Assembly: GCA_016929205.1 (NCBI GenBank)
Contig: JAFGJF010000101.1
Span: forward strand, 1 to 7,541
DNA length: 7,541 nt
From: Anaerolineae bacterium
Lineage (GTDB): Bacteria > Chloroflexota > Anaerolineae > JAFGEY01
Direction: 5' to 3'
The position numbers and the translations under genes were made by a program. The notes below the pieces were generated by a model. That model was not told the DNA's origin and did no database searches. It saw nothing but the letters and a program-made list of their open reading frames with translations. Within the stretch, counting starts at the first letter, position 1; each line of letters starts with the position of its first letter. This document shows, in pieces, positions 1 through 6,295 of this stretch.

Positions 1-120
1 CCGCCGACGATCACGCCGACGCCGACGCCGACGTCCACACCGACGTCCACGCCAACCTCGACGCCGGTCAACACGCCGACGCCGACGGTGACCCCAACGC
101 CGACTATGACGCCGACCCCG
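1..120 (+). repeat. Thr-Pro coding hexamer tract (first linker)
   Basis: This is imperfect tandem repetition of the hexamer ACGCCG, with variants such as ACGTCC, translating as alternating Thr and Pro. It continues off the left edge. Such tracts encode extended, flexible linkers in exported proteins and can change length by slippage. Confidence 0.85.
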
Positions 121-579
121 ATTGCTGGCTCGATCTGCGTGCTGGCGTATGACGACCGCAATGGAAACCGCTTCCGCGATCCGGGCGAGCCGTTGCTGCC
201 ATATGGTGTGTTCACCCTGTCGGATGCACATCACGTGGTGGGCACCTATTCGACGAATGGGCTCAACGAACCGTACTGCTTTCGCGAACTCGATCCGACG
301 GTGTACTTTGTCTCCGAGATGAACCCGCCGGGTTATACCTCGACGACGTACGACAGTTGGGGCATTTCACTGCAGAACGGGGCGATCATCAATCTCGAGT
401 TCGGCGACCAAACAGAAGGACAACCGACGCCGACGCCGACGCCGACACCACAGCCCAGCCCCACACCGGTTGCGCTGCTGTCGACGATTGGCAATGCCGT
501 GTACGATTACAGCGGGATCCTGGTCATTGTGCTGGCCATAGGCATTCTCGTCGCGTTTAACGCCTCGCGGCGCGGGTAA
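1..579 (+). CDS. Thr/Pro-rich surface protein, C-terminal part, with SdrD B-like domain and membrane anchor (5' truncated)
   Basis: The frame is open from the first base and gives 192 residues before TAA; the true start lies upstream of the window. Residues 1-40 are a Thr-Pro linker. Residues 44-140 form a compact beta-domain with the acidic segment DDRNGNRFRDPGEP near residues 51-64, a YCFREL strand and NPPGYTST. This is the layout of SdrD B-like / Cna-B-like repeats, where the Asp/Asn-rich segment often binds calcium. A second Thr-Pro linker follows at about 141-157. A hydrophobic segment at about 170-187 and the short basic tail NASRRG end the protein, so it is probably anchored in the membrane with the domain outside. 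There is no LPXTG sortase motif. The membrane gene at 624 follows after 44 bases on the same strand and could be co-transcribed. The role is unknown; it could be an adhesin, an envelope component or the stalk of a larger exoprotein. The domain call is by pattern, not by search. Confidence 0.8.
   Translation, partial: PPTITPTPTPTSTPTSTPTSTPVNTPTPTVTPTPTMTPTPIAGSICVLAYDDRNGNRFRDPGEPLLPYGVFTLSDAHHVVGTYSTNGLNEPYCFRELDPTVYFVSEMNPPGYTSTTYDSWGISLQNGAIINLEFGDQTEGQPTPTPTPTPQPSPTPVALLSTIGNAVYDYSGILVIVLAIGILVAFNASRRG
421..468 (+). repeat. Thr-Pro coding hexamer tract (second linker)
   Basis: This is a shorter run of CCGACG-type hexamers encoding Pro-Thr pairs, then PQPSPTP, between the beta-domain and the membrane anchor of the same surface protein. 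Its core is several perfect CCGACG units beginning at 424. Confidence 0.8.
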
Positions 580-623
580 ACCCGTATACGATCAACTCGA
601 ACGCTGTTCATAAAAGAAAGCGT

Positions 624-3600
624 ATGCAAATGCTGCGAAATGGGAGCGTCAAAGGTGTTTCTTTGGCGCTCCTTTGTCTTATCCTGGTTATGGTTCCTCT
701 TTTCGCCGGTCCCGGTCCGGTCAACACGCGCGGCGGGGGCGACAGCCCGTTCCTGTACGTTCGCCTCGAACAACTGGTCGCCGGGCTGCGAGCCGGTGCC
801 TTTCCCGTGCGCTGGATGCCCGACGCCGCGTACGGGCTGGGCTATCCCTTTTTCACTTTCTACGCGGCCTTGCCCTATTACCTTGCCGCTCTATTCCGCT
901 TTTTGGGGCTGGGGCCGATCACCTCGATCCAGTTGACCCAGGCGATCGGGTTTGTGCTCGCCGCGCTGGCAATGATGCTGCTGGCCCGGCGGTTGTTCGC
1001 TCATCCTGCTGCGGCGGCGGTGGCGGCCATCGCCTATACGTGCGCGCCTTTTCACCTGGTCAACGTCTATGTGCGCGGCGATTCGCTCTCCGAATTTTAC
1101 GCTTTTGTCTTTTATCCGCTCGTGTTTTGGGCCTTGCTGCGCCTGCGAGAGAATCCATCGCGGCCCAATGTCGCCTGGCTGGGACTGAGCTATGGTGGGT
1201 TGATCCTGACACACAACCTCGCGGCGATCATGTTTTCGCCATTTGTCGCCGCTTATGCCCTGTTCTTGTTGGTCGCCAGGCCGGACACATCGCGTGAACC
1301 GGCTGCCGCCCGGACGGTCAAGCGGCGTACGTTCTGGCGGATGCTGGCTGGCGGCATCTTGGGCCTGGTCTTGTCCGCCTCTCTGTGGTTGGTGGCGGCT
1401 GCCGATCTGCCGGCGGTGCGTATGAGCGTGCATGACATCCAGACCAGCGGCTATTTCAGCTATGAAGGGCATTTGCGCGGGGTGGATCTGGTGCAGCCCA
1501 GGCTGTTGTTCAACTATGAAGTCGCGCCGGGGTCCTCTCCCTTTACGATGGGCCTGGCCCAGGCGGCCTCGATCGCGATCGGCCTGCTCGTCGTCGTGGC
1601 CTACTGGCTGTGGCGCGAACGCCACCCGCCCTGGCCTTTTCTCTTTTGGGCGAGCGGCTTGGTGGTGAGCACGCTGTTGATGACGCGGGCTTCTGGCCTG
1701 TTGTGGAAGCACCTGCCCGTGCTGCCGATCGTCCAGTTCCCCTGGCGTTTTCTGTCGGTGCAGGCTTTTTTCGGGGCGCTGATCCTCGGCGAGGCCGTCC
1801 AGCGGCTGGATCGCTGGACGCAAAAGGGGTGGTGGTGGGCCGTGGGGTGCGCGCTTGTGCTGATTGCGGCTGCGGTCGGCGGCCTGCGTCCCGAGTATTT
1901 GCCGATCCAGGAGGCGGATGTGACTGCCGAGCGGCTGGCTTTGTTCGAGTCGTTCACAACCAACGTTGGCACCACGATTCGCGGCGAGTATCTGCCGGTG
2001 GCGGTCGAACCGCGACTGTATGCTTCCGCCGCGTCGCTAAACCGCGGTGCCAAGTCGCCGCCCGTGGCACTGTCAGGTCGGGTTGTGCAGGCGGCGCTGC
2101 TGGCGCACGATGCGCGCTCGGAGCGCTGGCAGATCGAGGTCGAGGGGGAGCAATCTCGACTGCTCTTTTACACGCTCTATTTTCCGGGATGGCGGGCCCG
2201 GGTGGACGGCAAAGCGGCGCCGGTTGAGGCCCAACCAAACAGCGGCCTGATTGTGATGACCCTGCCGGAAGGCGAACACGAGGTCGTTTTGCGTTTCGGA
2301 CGGACGCCGGTGTGCTGGCTCGCCGATCTGCTTTCCCTGAGCGCGCTTGTCGCCGCCGCTGCCTTGAACTGGCCCGCGATCAAGCGGCCGAGGGATCTCG
2401 GGTGGCGGCGTGCGGGAACGGCGTTCGTCCTTTGTGCGCTTGTGTTGGCGGGGCTGCTGTCGTCAGGGTGGCTGTTGTCGATGCCCCGCTGGCCGGAATC
2501 GGGCGACGCTTTGAGTATGGACTTTGACCGTATGCCGTTTTTGCATCGTAATCCGCAGGGGATCGATTTTGGTGAGGTGGCGCTGGCGCGATATGAGTAC
2601 AGCGCCGAGACGGTGCGCGGCGGCGAGACCCTGTCCGTGACCTCGATGTGGTCGCGGGCATCCTCCGATCATCTTGCGGTCCTGCAACTGGTCACGCCGG
2701 CGGACGCGCATAATGGGTTTTCGCCCGCGCCTCTTCCCTTGGTCGCTGCCGAGGCACCCATCGACGCTGAACAGACCGTACACAGCCTGGTCGTGCCGGA
2801 GGACGCCGCCAGCGGGATGTACATGCTCGCCCTGCGCGTTTTCGACGGGCAGCAGGCGATCCAGGCGCAGAGTGCACAGGGCAAGACGTTGGGCACGACC
2901 TATTTGCGCCCGGTCTGGGTCGACAATCCCCGCCCGGCGCAGGCGGCCGATCCCATTCTGGCCCGTTTTGGCGAGCGCATTGTGATAGGCGACGTGCAGG
3001 TCAGTGTGAGTGAGCGGCATTGGGACGTCAAGCTGACCTGGCAGGCGCTGCGGCCGATCCCGATCAATTACACCTGTTCGCTGCGTTTCCTGTCGGCCGA
3101 TGGAAAACCCATCCCGGGCGCGCAGCGTGATTTCGAAGCCGGGCCGGGGTATGGATTCTGGCCGACGACGGCGTGGCCGGCGGGCGAGTGGGTGAGCGAT
3201 CGCCTGCGTCTGCCGGTTCCGGAGGGCGTCGACGGCGGGGACGCAGCGGCCTTGGTCGTGGTGCTCTATGACCGTTCGCTGCCCGGTTTCCCGGCGGCGG
3301 GATCGGCGGTCGTGCCGCTGGCGGAACGAGAACACCGTTACAGCGCGCCCGAGATGGAACACACCGTCGGGGCCGTATTTGGCGATCAGATCACACTGCT
3401 GGGAGTCGATCTGGCGCAGGATAGCGACGCGCTGCGGCTGCTGCTGCACTGGCAGGCGCGGCGCCGAGCAGAGGCCGACTATGTGGTGTTTGTCCATCTC
3501 TACGATCCGGAAACGGAGGTGATCGTCTCACAGGCCGACGTGCGCCCGCTTAACGGGCTGTACCCGACGAGCTGGTGGCGTGAAGGCGAAGTGATCGGTG

Positions 3601-3770
3601 ATCAGGTTGTGCTCCCGTTGGCAGATGTGCCGGCGGGCGAGTATGCCCTGGCGGTGGGATGGTACACGCCGGGCGATTTCGTGCGCCTGCCGGTCGTGAC
3701 GGCGGCGGGAGACGTGCTGCCGGATGGACGGTTGATCCTGGAAATGCACAAGGTTGGCAAAGAGCCATAG
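624..3770 (+). CDS. Giant polytopic membrane protein, YfhO / PTPS-related GT-C-like, with three C-terminal beta-domain copies
   Basis: The protein has 1048 residues. Residues 11-28 are the first membrane segment. The following outer loop holds GGGDSPF (Asp40), and RWMPD with GYPFFTFY at about 63-80 is typical of the '6-pyruvoyl-tetrahydropterin synthase-related' membrane domain found in YfhO/GT-C-like proteins. About ten further hydrophobic segments run to residue 430. An outer domain follows with FPGWRARVDG at about 520-529 and a strand ending LPEGEHEV, a hallmark of YfhO-type C-termini. Two more membrane segments lie at about 566-583 and 598-618. Residues 649-1048 look like three related beta-domains beginning FGEVAL (649), FGERIV (782) and FGDQIT (919). 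The family is expected to handle lipid-linked sugars or polymer modification at the membrane, but no substrate can be named. The PTPS label is historical and does not imply pterin chemistry. The ATG at 624 was chosen because it directly precedes the first membrane segment; AGAAAG upstream is only a weak ribosome site, and the ATG at 630 is an alternative. Confidence 0.85.
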   Translation: MQMLRNGSVKGVSLALLCLILVMVPLFAGPGPVNTRGGGDSPFLYVRLEQLVAGLRAGAFPVRWMPDAAYGLGYPFFTFYAALPYYLAALFRFLGLGPITSIQLTQAIGFVLAALAMMLLARRLFAHPAAAAVAAIAYTCAPFHLVNVYVRGDSLSEFYAFVFYPLVFWALLRLRENPSRPNVAWLGLSYGGLILTHNLAAIMFSPFVAAYALFLLVARPDTSREPAAARTVKRRTFWRMLAGGILGLVLSASLWLVAAADLPAVRMSVHDIQTSGYFSYEGHLRGVDLVQPRLLFNYEVAPGSSPFTMGLAQAASIAIGLLVVVAYWLWRERHPPWPFLFWASGLVVSTLLMTRASGLLWKHLPVLPIVQFPWRFLSVQAFFGALILGEAVQRLDRWTQKGWWWAVGCALVLIAAAVGGLRPEYLPIQEADVTAERLALFESFTTNVGTTIRGEYLPVAVEPRLYASAASLNRGAKSPPVALSGRVVQAALLAHDARSERWQIEVEGEQSRLLFYTLYFPGWRARVDGKAAPVEAQPNSGLIVMTLPEGEHEVVLRFGRTPVCWLADLLSLSALVAAAALNWPAIKRPRDLGWRRAGTAFVLCALVLAGLLSSGWLLSMPRWPESGDALSMDFDRMPFLHRNPQGIDFGEVALARYEYSAETVRGGETLSVTSMWSRASSDHLAVLQLVTPADAHNGFSPAPLPLVAAEAPIDAEQTVHSLVVPEDAASGMYMLALRVFDGQQAIQAQSAQGKTLGTTYLRPVWVDNPRPAQAADPILARFGERIVIGDVQVSVSERHWDVKLTWQALRPIPINYTCSLRFLSADGKPIPGAQRDFEAGPGYGFWPTTAWPAGEWVSDRLRLPVPEGVDGGDAAALVVVLYDRSLPGFPAAGSAVVPLAEREHRYSAPEMEHTVGAVFGDQITLLGVDLAQDSDALRLLLHWQARRRAEADYVVFVHLYDPETEVIVSQADVRPLNGLYPTSWWREGEVIGDQVVLPLADVPAGEYALAVGWYTPGDFVRLPVVTAAGDVLPDGRLILEMHKVGKEP

Positions 3771-3826
3771 TCCAAGTCTACCAAGAGAGCGGGAAAGAGG
3801 AAATTCACGATACACTCATTTTCTCG

Positions 3827-4441
3827 TCACCCCGCGCCAAAGGTCTCGTCGTAATCTGCGATGGCAGCCTCGACCACCCGGCAGGCATGGTCGCAGCCGT
3901 AGGCTCGCTCGATCGAAAATTGTGGTTCTTGGCTGTGCACGAGTTTATACGTCCCAAAATAGTGGCGCAGCCGTTCGACCAGGACGTGGGGCAGTTCAGA
4001 AGCATCGGCGATATCGCCCCAAAACCCGTCGTTTTCCAGCACGGCGATGATTTTGTCGTCCGCTTCGCCGTGGTCGATCATCTGGATCCCGCCAACCACC
4101 TTGGCATCGAGGATGACCTCCGATTTGGAGATCGGCCTTTCGCTGATCACGCAGATATCGAGCGGGTCGCCGTCACCGCGATCACTGCCCGGGCAAAGCG
4201 CGCCGACGCGTGAGCCGCAATATGTACGTGGGATAAAGCCATAGAGCGCCGGTGGTTGGGACGAAGTCCGCTGCGGCCGGTCGACGCGCAGATAACCGGT
4301 GCCTTTGTCGACCTCATACTTGACCAGGTCAAACGGCGTGATCTCGATGTAGGCATGCACAAGACAGGGAGGCTCCTTGCCCACTTCAAGTCCGTGCCAG
4401 GGGTGAGGCCGCCAACGATAAAACGCATGCGGAAACGCCAT
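3827..4441 (-). CDS. ppa: Inorganic pyrophosphatase, family I
   Basis: This 204-residue cytoplasmic enzyme hydrolyses pyrophosphate to two phosphates (EC 3.6.1.1), pulling biosynthetic reactions forward. The signature DGDPLD gives metal ligands Asp90, Asp92 and Asp95. DHGEADDK gives Asp123, Asp128 and Lys130, with the same spacing as E. coli Asp97, Asp102 and Lys104. Glu33, Lys41, Glu43, Arg55, Tyr67, Tyr165 and Lys166 fill the other expected active-site positions. The N-terminal HPWHGL, the YGFIPRTYC segment and a longer loop before DGDP (23 residues from Tyr67 to Asp90, against 10 in E. coli) mark the subtype known from Bacteroidetes and chlamydiae rather than the short E. coli type. The position of E. 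coli Tyr51 is Pro63 here. The start is fixed by a GGAGGT site five bases upstream and a near-consensus promoter. The gene is convergent with the membrane-protein gene, with 56 bases between the stops. Confidence 0.95.
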   Translation of the reverse strand: MAFPHAFYRWRPHPWHGLEVGKEPPCLVHAYIEITPFDLVKYEVDKGTGYLRVDRPQRTSSQPPALYGFIPRTYCGSRVGALCPGSDRGDGDPLDICVISERPISKSEVILDAKVVGGIQMIDHGEADDKIIAVLENDGFWGDIADASELPHVLVERLRHYFGTYKLVHSQEPQFSIERAYGCDHACRVVEAAIADYDETFGAG

Positions 4442-4446
4442 CTTGC

Positions 4447-4452
4447 ACCTCC
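4447..4452 (-). promoter_or_regulatory. Shine-Dalgarno site of the pyrophosphatase gene
   Basis: On the minus strand this reads GGAGGT, five bases before the ATG at 4441. It is the best ribosome site near this gene and decides the start. Confidence 0.85.
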
Positions 4453-4480
4453 AATGGTGAATGAATTGTCAGGTAAGGTC

Positions 4481-4509
4481 ATTATAACATCACTGAACCC
4501 GGCAGGCAA
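4481..4509 (-). promoter_or_regulatory. Sigma70-type promoter of the pyrophosphatase gene
   Basis: On the minus strand the -10 box is a perfect TATAAT (4481-4486). An ideal 17-base spacer separates it from TTGCCT at 4504-4509, which matches four of six positions of TTGACA. Transcription would start near 4474 and give a leader of about 33 bases carrying the GGAGGT site. I see no obvious operator palindrome, so expression is probably constitutive. Confidence 0.75.
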
Positions 4510-4526
4510 GGTGGAGTTAAAGTATT

Positions 4527-4555
4527 TTGACAGCCACGATCTTTTGTGTTATGCT
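4527..4555 (+). promoter_or_regulatory. Sigma70-type promoter for the rightward SDR operon
   Basis: The -35 box is a perfect TTGACA (4527-4532). After a 17-base spacer comes TATGCT (4550-4555), which matches four of six positions of TATAAT including the key first TAT. Transcription would begin near 4562 and cross the SDR remnant before reaching the ATG at 4687, giving a leader of about 125 bases. Its -35 box lies 17 bases from the -35 box of the opposing pyrophosphatase promoter. Confidence 0.65.
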
Positions 4556-4608
4556 TGAAACCAGGCCCGCAGCGAGCACTGACACAAACGCATTTCCATC
4601 AAATCTGT

Positions 4609-4662
4609 ACTGCCTCGTATATTACGGGACAGTCTATTATTGTGGACGGGGGAATGACCTGA
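4609..4662 (+). pseudogene. Remnant of the C-terminus of a short-chain dehydrogenase
   Basis: This stretch translates as TASYITGQSIIVDGGMT followed by TGA. It is the classical last strand and tail of FabG-like SDR proteins (xYITGQxIxVDGG). Upstream in the same frame the codons (reading HFHQIC and earlier) do not resemble an SDR, and a TGA at 4528 closes the frame, so nothing of the Rossmann core remains. The neighbouring intact SDR at 4687 has its own C-terminus, so this is not a misplaced piece of that gene. The likely history is a tandem pair of SDR genes in which the first was deleted up to its last ~17 codons. Chance resemblance over ~16 residues is possible but unlikely given how exact the motif is. 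Confidence 0.7.
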
Positions 4663-4686
4663 AGGGGAAAGGATACAAGAATACCG

Positions 4687-5421
4687 ATGAACTGTAAAGA
4701 CAAGGTTGCTATTGTCACCGGCGCTGCTGGCAGCGGGATGGGACGCAGTATTGCCCTGACCTTGGCCCGGGAAGGAGCGAGAATCGTCGTCAACTATCTC
4801 ACCAGCCAGGACAGTGCAAACACGATTGTCGAGCACATTGAGCAGCAAGGGACACCGGCCCTCGCTGTCCAGGCGGATATCTTTACTGCTGGCGGATGTA
4901 AACAGCTGGTCGAGGCGGCAATCGAGCACTTTGGCCAGGTTGACATCTGCGTCGTTGGCCCCGGCGGCGGCTGGCATCCGGAACCGGTCGATCGCCTCGA
5001 TCCTGGCGGCGCACTCGAGGATCTGCACAGAGAGACGGCCCCGATTATGTACCTGATGCCCTTGCTTCTGCCCGGGATGGTTGAGCGAAACTGGGGCAGG
5101 TTTATCGCCATCGCCATGCACCCGGCCAAGCTGTCCCCCGCCTATGCCTACAACCTGGGCAAAGCGGCGCGTTTGCAGGCCATGCTCCTGGCCTACGAGC
5201 AGGTCTGGCCCGGCGGGGTGACGATGAACGTCATCGCGCCCGGGCCTGTGTCGGCGATCGGTCAATTCGAGACGGCCATCGAACAGTGCGACCACGGCGC
5301 AGCCTGGCAGCAGCGGGCGAACGTCTCGCCCCAGGACATCGCCGAAGGGGTTTCTTTTCTGTGTTCCGAGTCCGGCAAGTTTATTTCGGGATGCGTGCTG
5401 CCCTATCTATTTTGTGGCTAA
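4687..5421 (+). CDS. Divergent short-chain dehydrogenase/reductase (SDR) family protein
   Basis: The protein has 244 residues, normal for a classical SDR, with an expected Rossmann fold. The N-terminus VAIVTGAAGSGMGR (7-20) is the dinucleotide-binding loop, with one residue more than the usual TGxxxGxG. NYLTS at 36-40 after the second strand suggests NADP(H), and Asp64 is kept. Tyr155 and Lys159 form the YxxxK pair. The NNAG motif is replaced by VGPG (90-93) within GPGGGWHPEP. At 12-13 residues before Tyr155, where the catalytic Ser should lie, there are Ile142 and Ala143. The C-terminus FISGCVLPYLFCG lacks the usual VDGG tail. The protein may therefore bind cofactor but use altered chemistry, or act as a non-catalytic partner. 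A purine-rich GGGGAAAGGA lies about 13 bases upstream, rather far for a ribosome site. The beta-helix gene follows after 44 bases with no terminator seen, suggesting an operon. The substrate is unknown. Confidence 0.85.
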   Translation: MNCKDKVAIVTGAAGSGMGRSIALTLAREGARIVVNYLTSQDSANTIVEHIEQQGTPALAVQADIFTAGGCKQLVEAAIEHFGQVDICVVGPGGGWHPEPVDRLDPGGALEDLHRETAPIMYLMPLLLPGMVERNWGRFIAIAMHPAKLSPAYAYNLGKAARLQAMLLAYEQVWPGGVTMNVIAPGPVSAIGQFETAIEQCDHGAAWQQRANVSPQDIAEGVSFLCSESGKFISGCVLPYLFCG

Positions 5422-5465
5422 ATACACCACCTCGACACGTGCGCAAGCGACGAAAGCGAGGAAAA

Positions 5466-6293
5466 ATGTCCGGAAAAACAAGCATTGCAGCGACAGAGAT
5501 TATCGCCCAATGTGGTGACGGTGCACCTATCCTCTATCAAGATGCCGCGATCACGGGCGATCTGGATTTCATTGCCGCCTGCACGCCGGATTCATTGGAT
5601 GGCACGCATTCCATCCATCCTTCCATCACCTTTACCAACTGTGTGTTTTTCGGCAGAGTGCTTGCGTACAATGAAGGCCAAGAAGCCTCGATCCAATTTG
5701 AAAAATCGGCGAGCTTTGCCGATTGTGAATTCAGAAAAACGCTCGATTTCCGGCAAGCCGTGTTTGTCGAACAGGTCGTGTTTGAAGGCGCGCGGTTTGA
5801 CCAAGAGACGACGTTCGAGGATACCACATTTTCCGAAAAGGCCGATTTCAGAGGCGCACAGTTTTTCCAGCGAGCTGATTTTGGCAACGCACAATTCTTG
5901 CGCGGGGCCGATTTTCAGGGCACGCGGTTTTCCGGAGAAGCGTGGTTTGCAGCAGCGCAGTTCTTGCAGACGGCCAATTTCGAGGGAGCCGAGTTCCTGG
6001 AGCCGGCATGTTTTTACGGTGTTCAATTCGCGGACGGCCTTTTTGGCTCGGCCGTGTTCGAGGAACACGCCGACTTTGATGGCGCCCAGTTTTCCGGCGA
6101 CGCAGTCTTTGAAGCGGCTCAGTTTATGGCCAGTTCGGGGTTTGGGGAAGCCATATTCGATGGCATCGTTGACCTGAGTTCGGCAGTGTTTGAGCAAACG
6201 CCGGTGTTGTGGGAAACCGAGTTCAAAGACGAGGTCTATTTCGATGAAGCGCGTTGTGCGGGAGAGCCGTTCAACCCCCTAGAGTCAGAATAA
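5466..6293 (+). CDS. Pentapeptide-type (11-residue period) beta-helix protein
   Basis: The protein has 275 residues with no signal peptide or membrane segment, so it is probably cytoplasmic. Residues 1-50 form a small cap with ITGDLDF (29-35). From about 56 to 264 the chain is a repeat protein with Phe alternately six and five residues apart, as in FSEKADF then FRGAQF. This is the pattern of the Pentapeptide_3 family (A[D/N]FxGAxF), expected to fold as a right-handed four-sided beta-helix. Known pentapeptide proteins include DNA mimics that protect gyrase, but most have no known role, and none can be assigned here. The ATG at 5466 was chosen because GAGGAA sits just before it and the repeat cap starts there; the frame stays open upstream but that part overlaps the SDR gene. 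The stop is followed after two bases by the next ATG, pointing to translational coupling. Confidence 0.88.
   Translation: MSGKTSIAATEIIAQCGDGAPILYQDAAITGDLDFIAACTPDSLDGTHSIHPSITFTNCVFFGRVLAYNEGQEASIQFEKSASFADCEFRKTLDFRQAVFVEQVVFEGARFDQETTFEDTTFSEKADFRGAQFFQRADFGNAQFLRGADFQGTRFSGEAWFAAAQFLQTANFEGAEFLEPACFYGVQFADGLFGSAVFEEHADFDGAQFSGDAVFEAAQFMASSGFGEAIFDGIVDLSSAVFEQTPVLWETEFKDEVYFDEARCAGEPFNPLESE
5730..6257 (+). repeat. Sixteen tandem 11-codon beta-helix units
   Basis: Counting from Phe89 to Cys264 of the beta-helix protein, Phe (sometimes Leu) recurs with spacing 6,5,6,5. This makes 16 units of 11 codons (33 bases). One unit, starting at Phe188 (FADGLFGSAVF), has only 10 codons. The DNA repeats are well diverged, so the period is clear in protein but not as long identical DNA. 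Confidence 0.85.
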
Positions 6294-6295
6294 CC

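Noticed and set aside
573..584. Small hairpin CGGG-TAAA-CCCG with the stop codon of the surface protein in its loop
   Set aside because: The stem is only four to five pairs and no T-run follows, so I do not call it a terminator.
891..1823. Long minus-strand open frame of 310 codons inside the membrane-protein gene
   Set aside because: It is antisense to a gene with clear domain content, is rich in Gln, Arg and His as expected of the complement of GC-rich codons, and has no recognisable motif.
2463..3497. Long minus-strand open frame of 344 codons opposite the beta-domains
   Set aside because: It has the same antisense composition and no recognisable domain. The forward frame encodes the three-copy beta region.
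3771..3826. Convergent 56-base gap checked for a bidirectional terminator
   Set aside because: I could not find a convincing inverted repeat with flanking T or A runs.
3659..4213. Plus-strand open frame spanning the end of the membrane gene and the pyrophosphatase
   Set aside because: It overlaps two well-supported genes in other frames. Its content is the antisense of the pyrophosphatase.
4549..5295. Minus-strand open frame opposite the SDR gene
   Set aside because: It is antisense to an SDR with recognisable cofactor and YxxxK motifs, and has no motif of its own.
5286..5465. N-terminal extension of the beta-helix frame into the SDR gene
   Set aside because: The extension overlaps the SDR coding sequence. 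The ATG at 5466 has a proper ribosome site and starts the cap of the solenoid.
5592..6197. Minus-strand open frame opposite the beta-helix gene with repetitive sequence
   Set aside because: Its repetition is only the mirror of the 33-base units on the coding strand.
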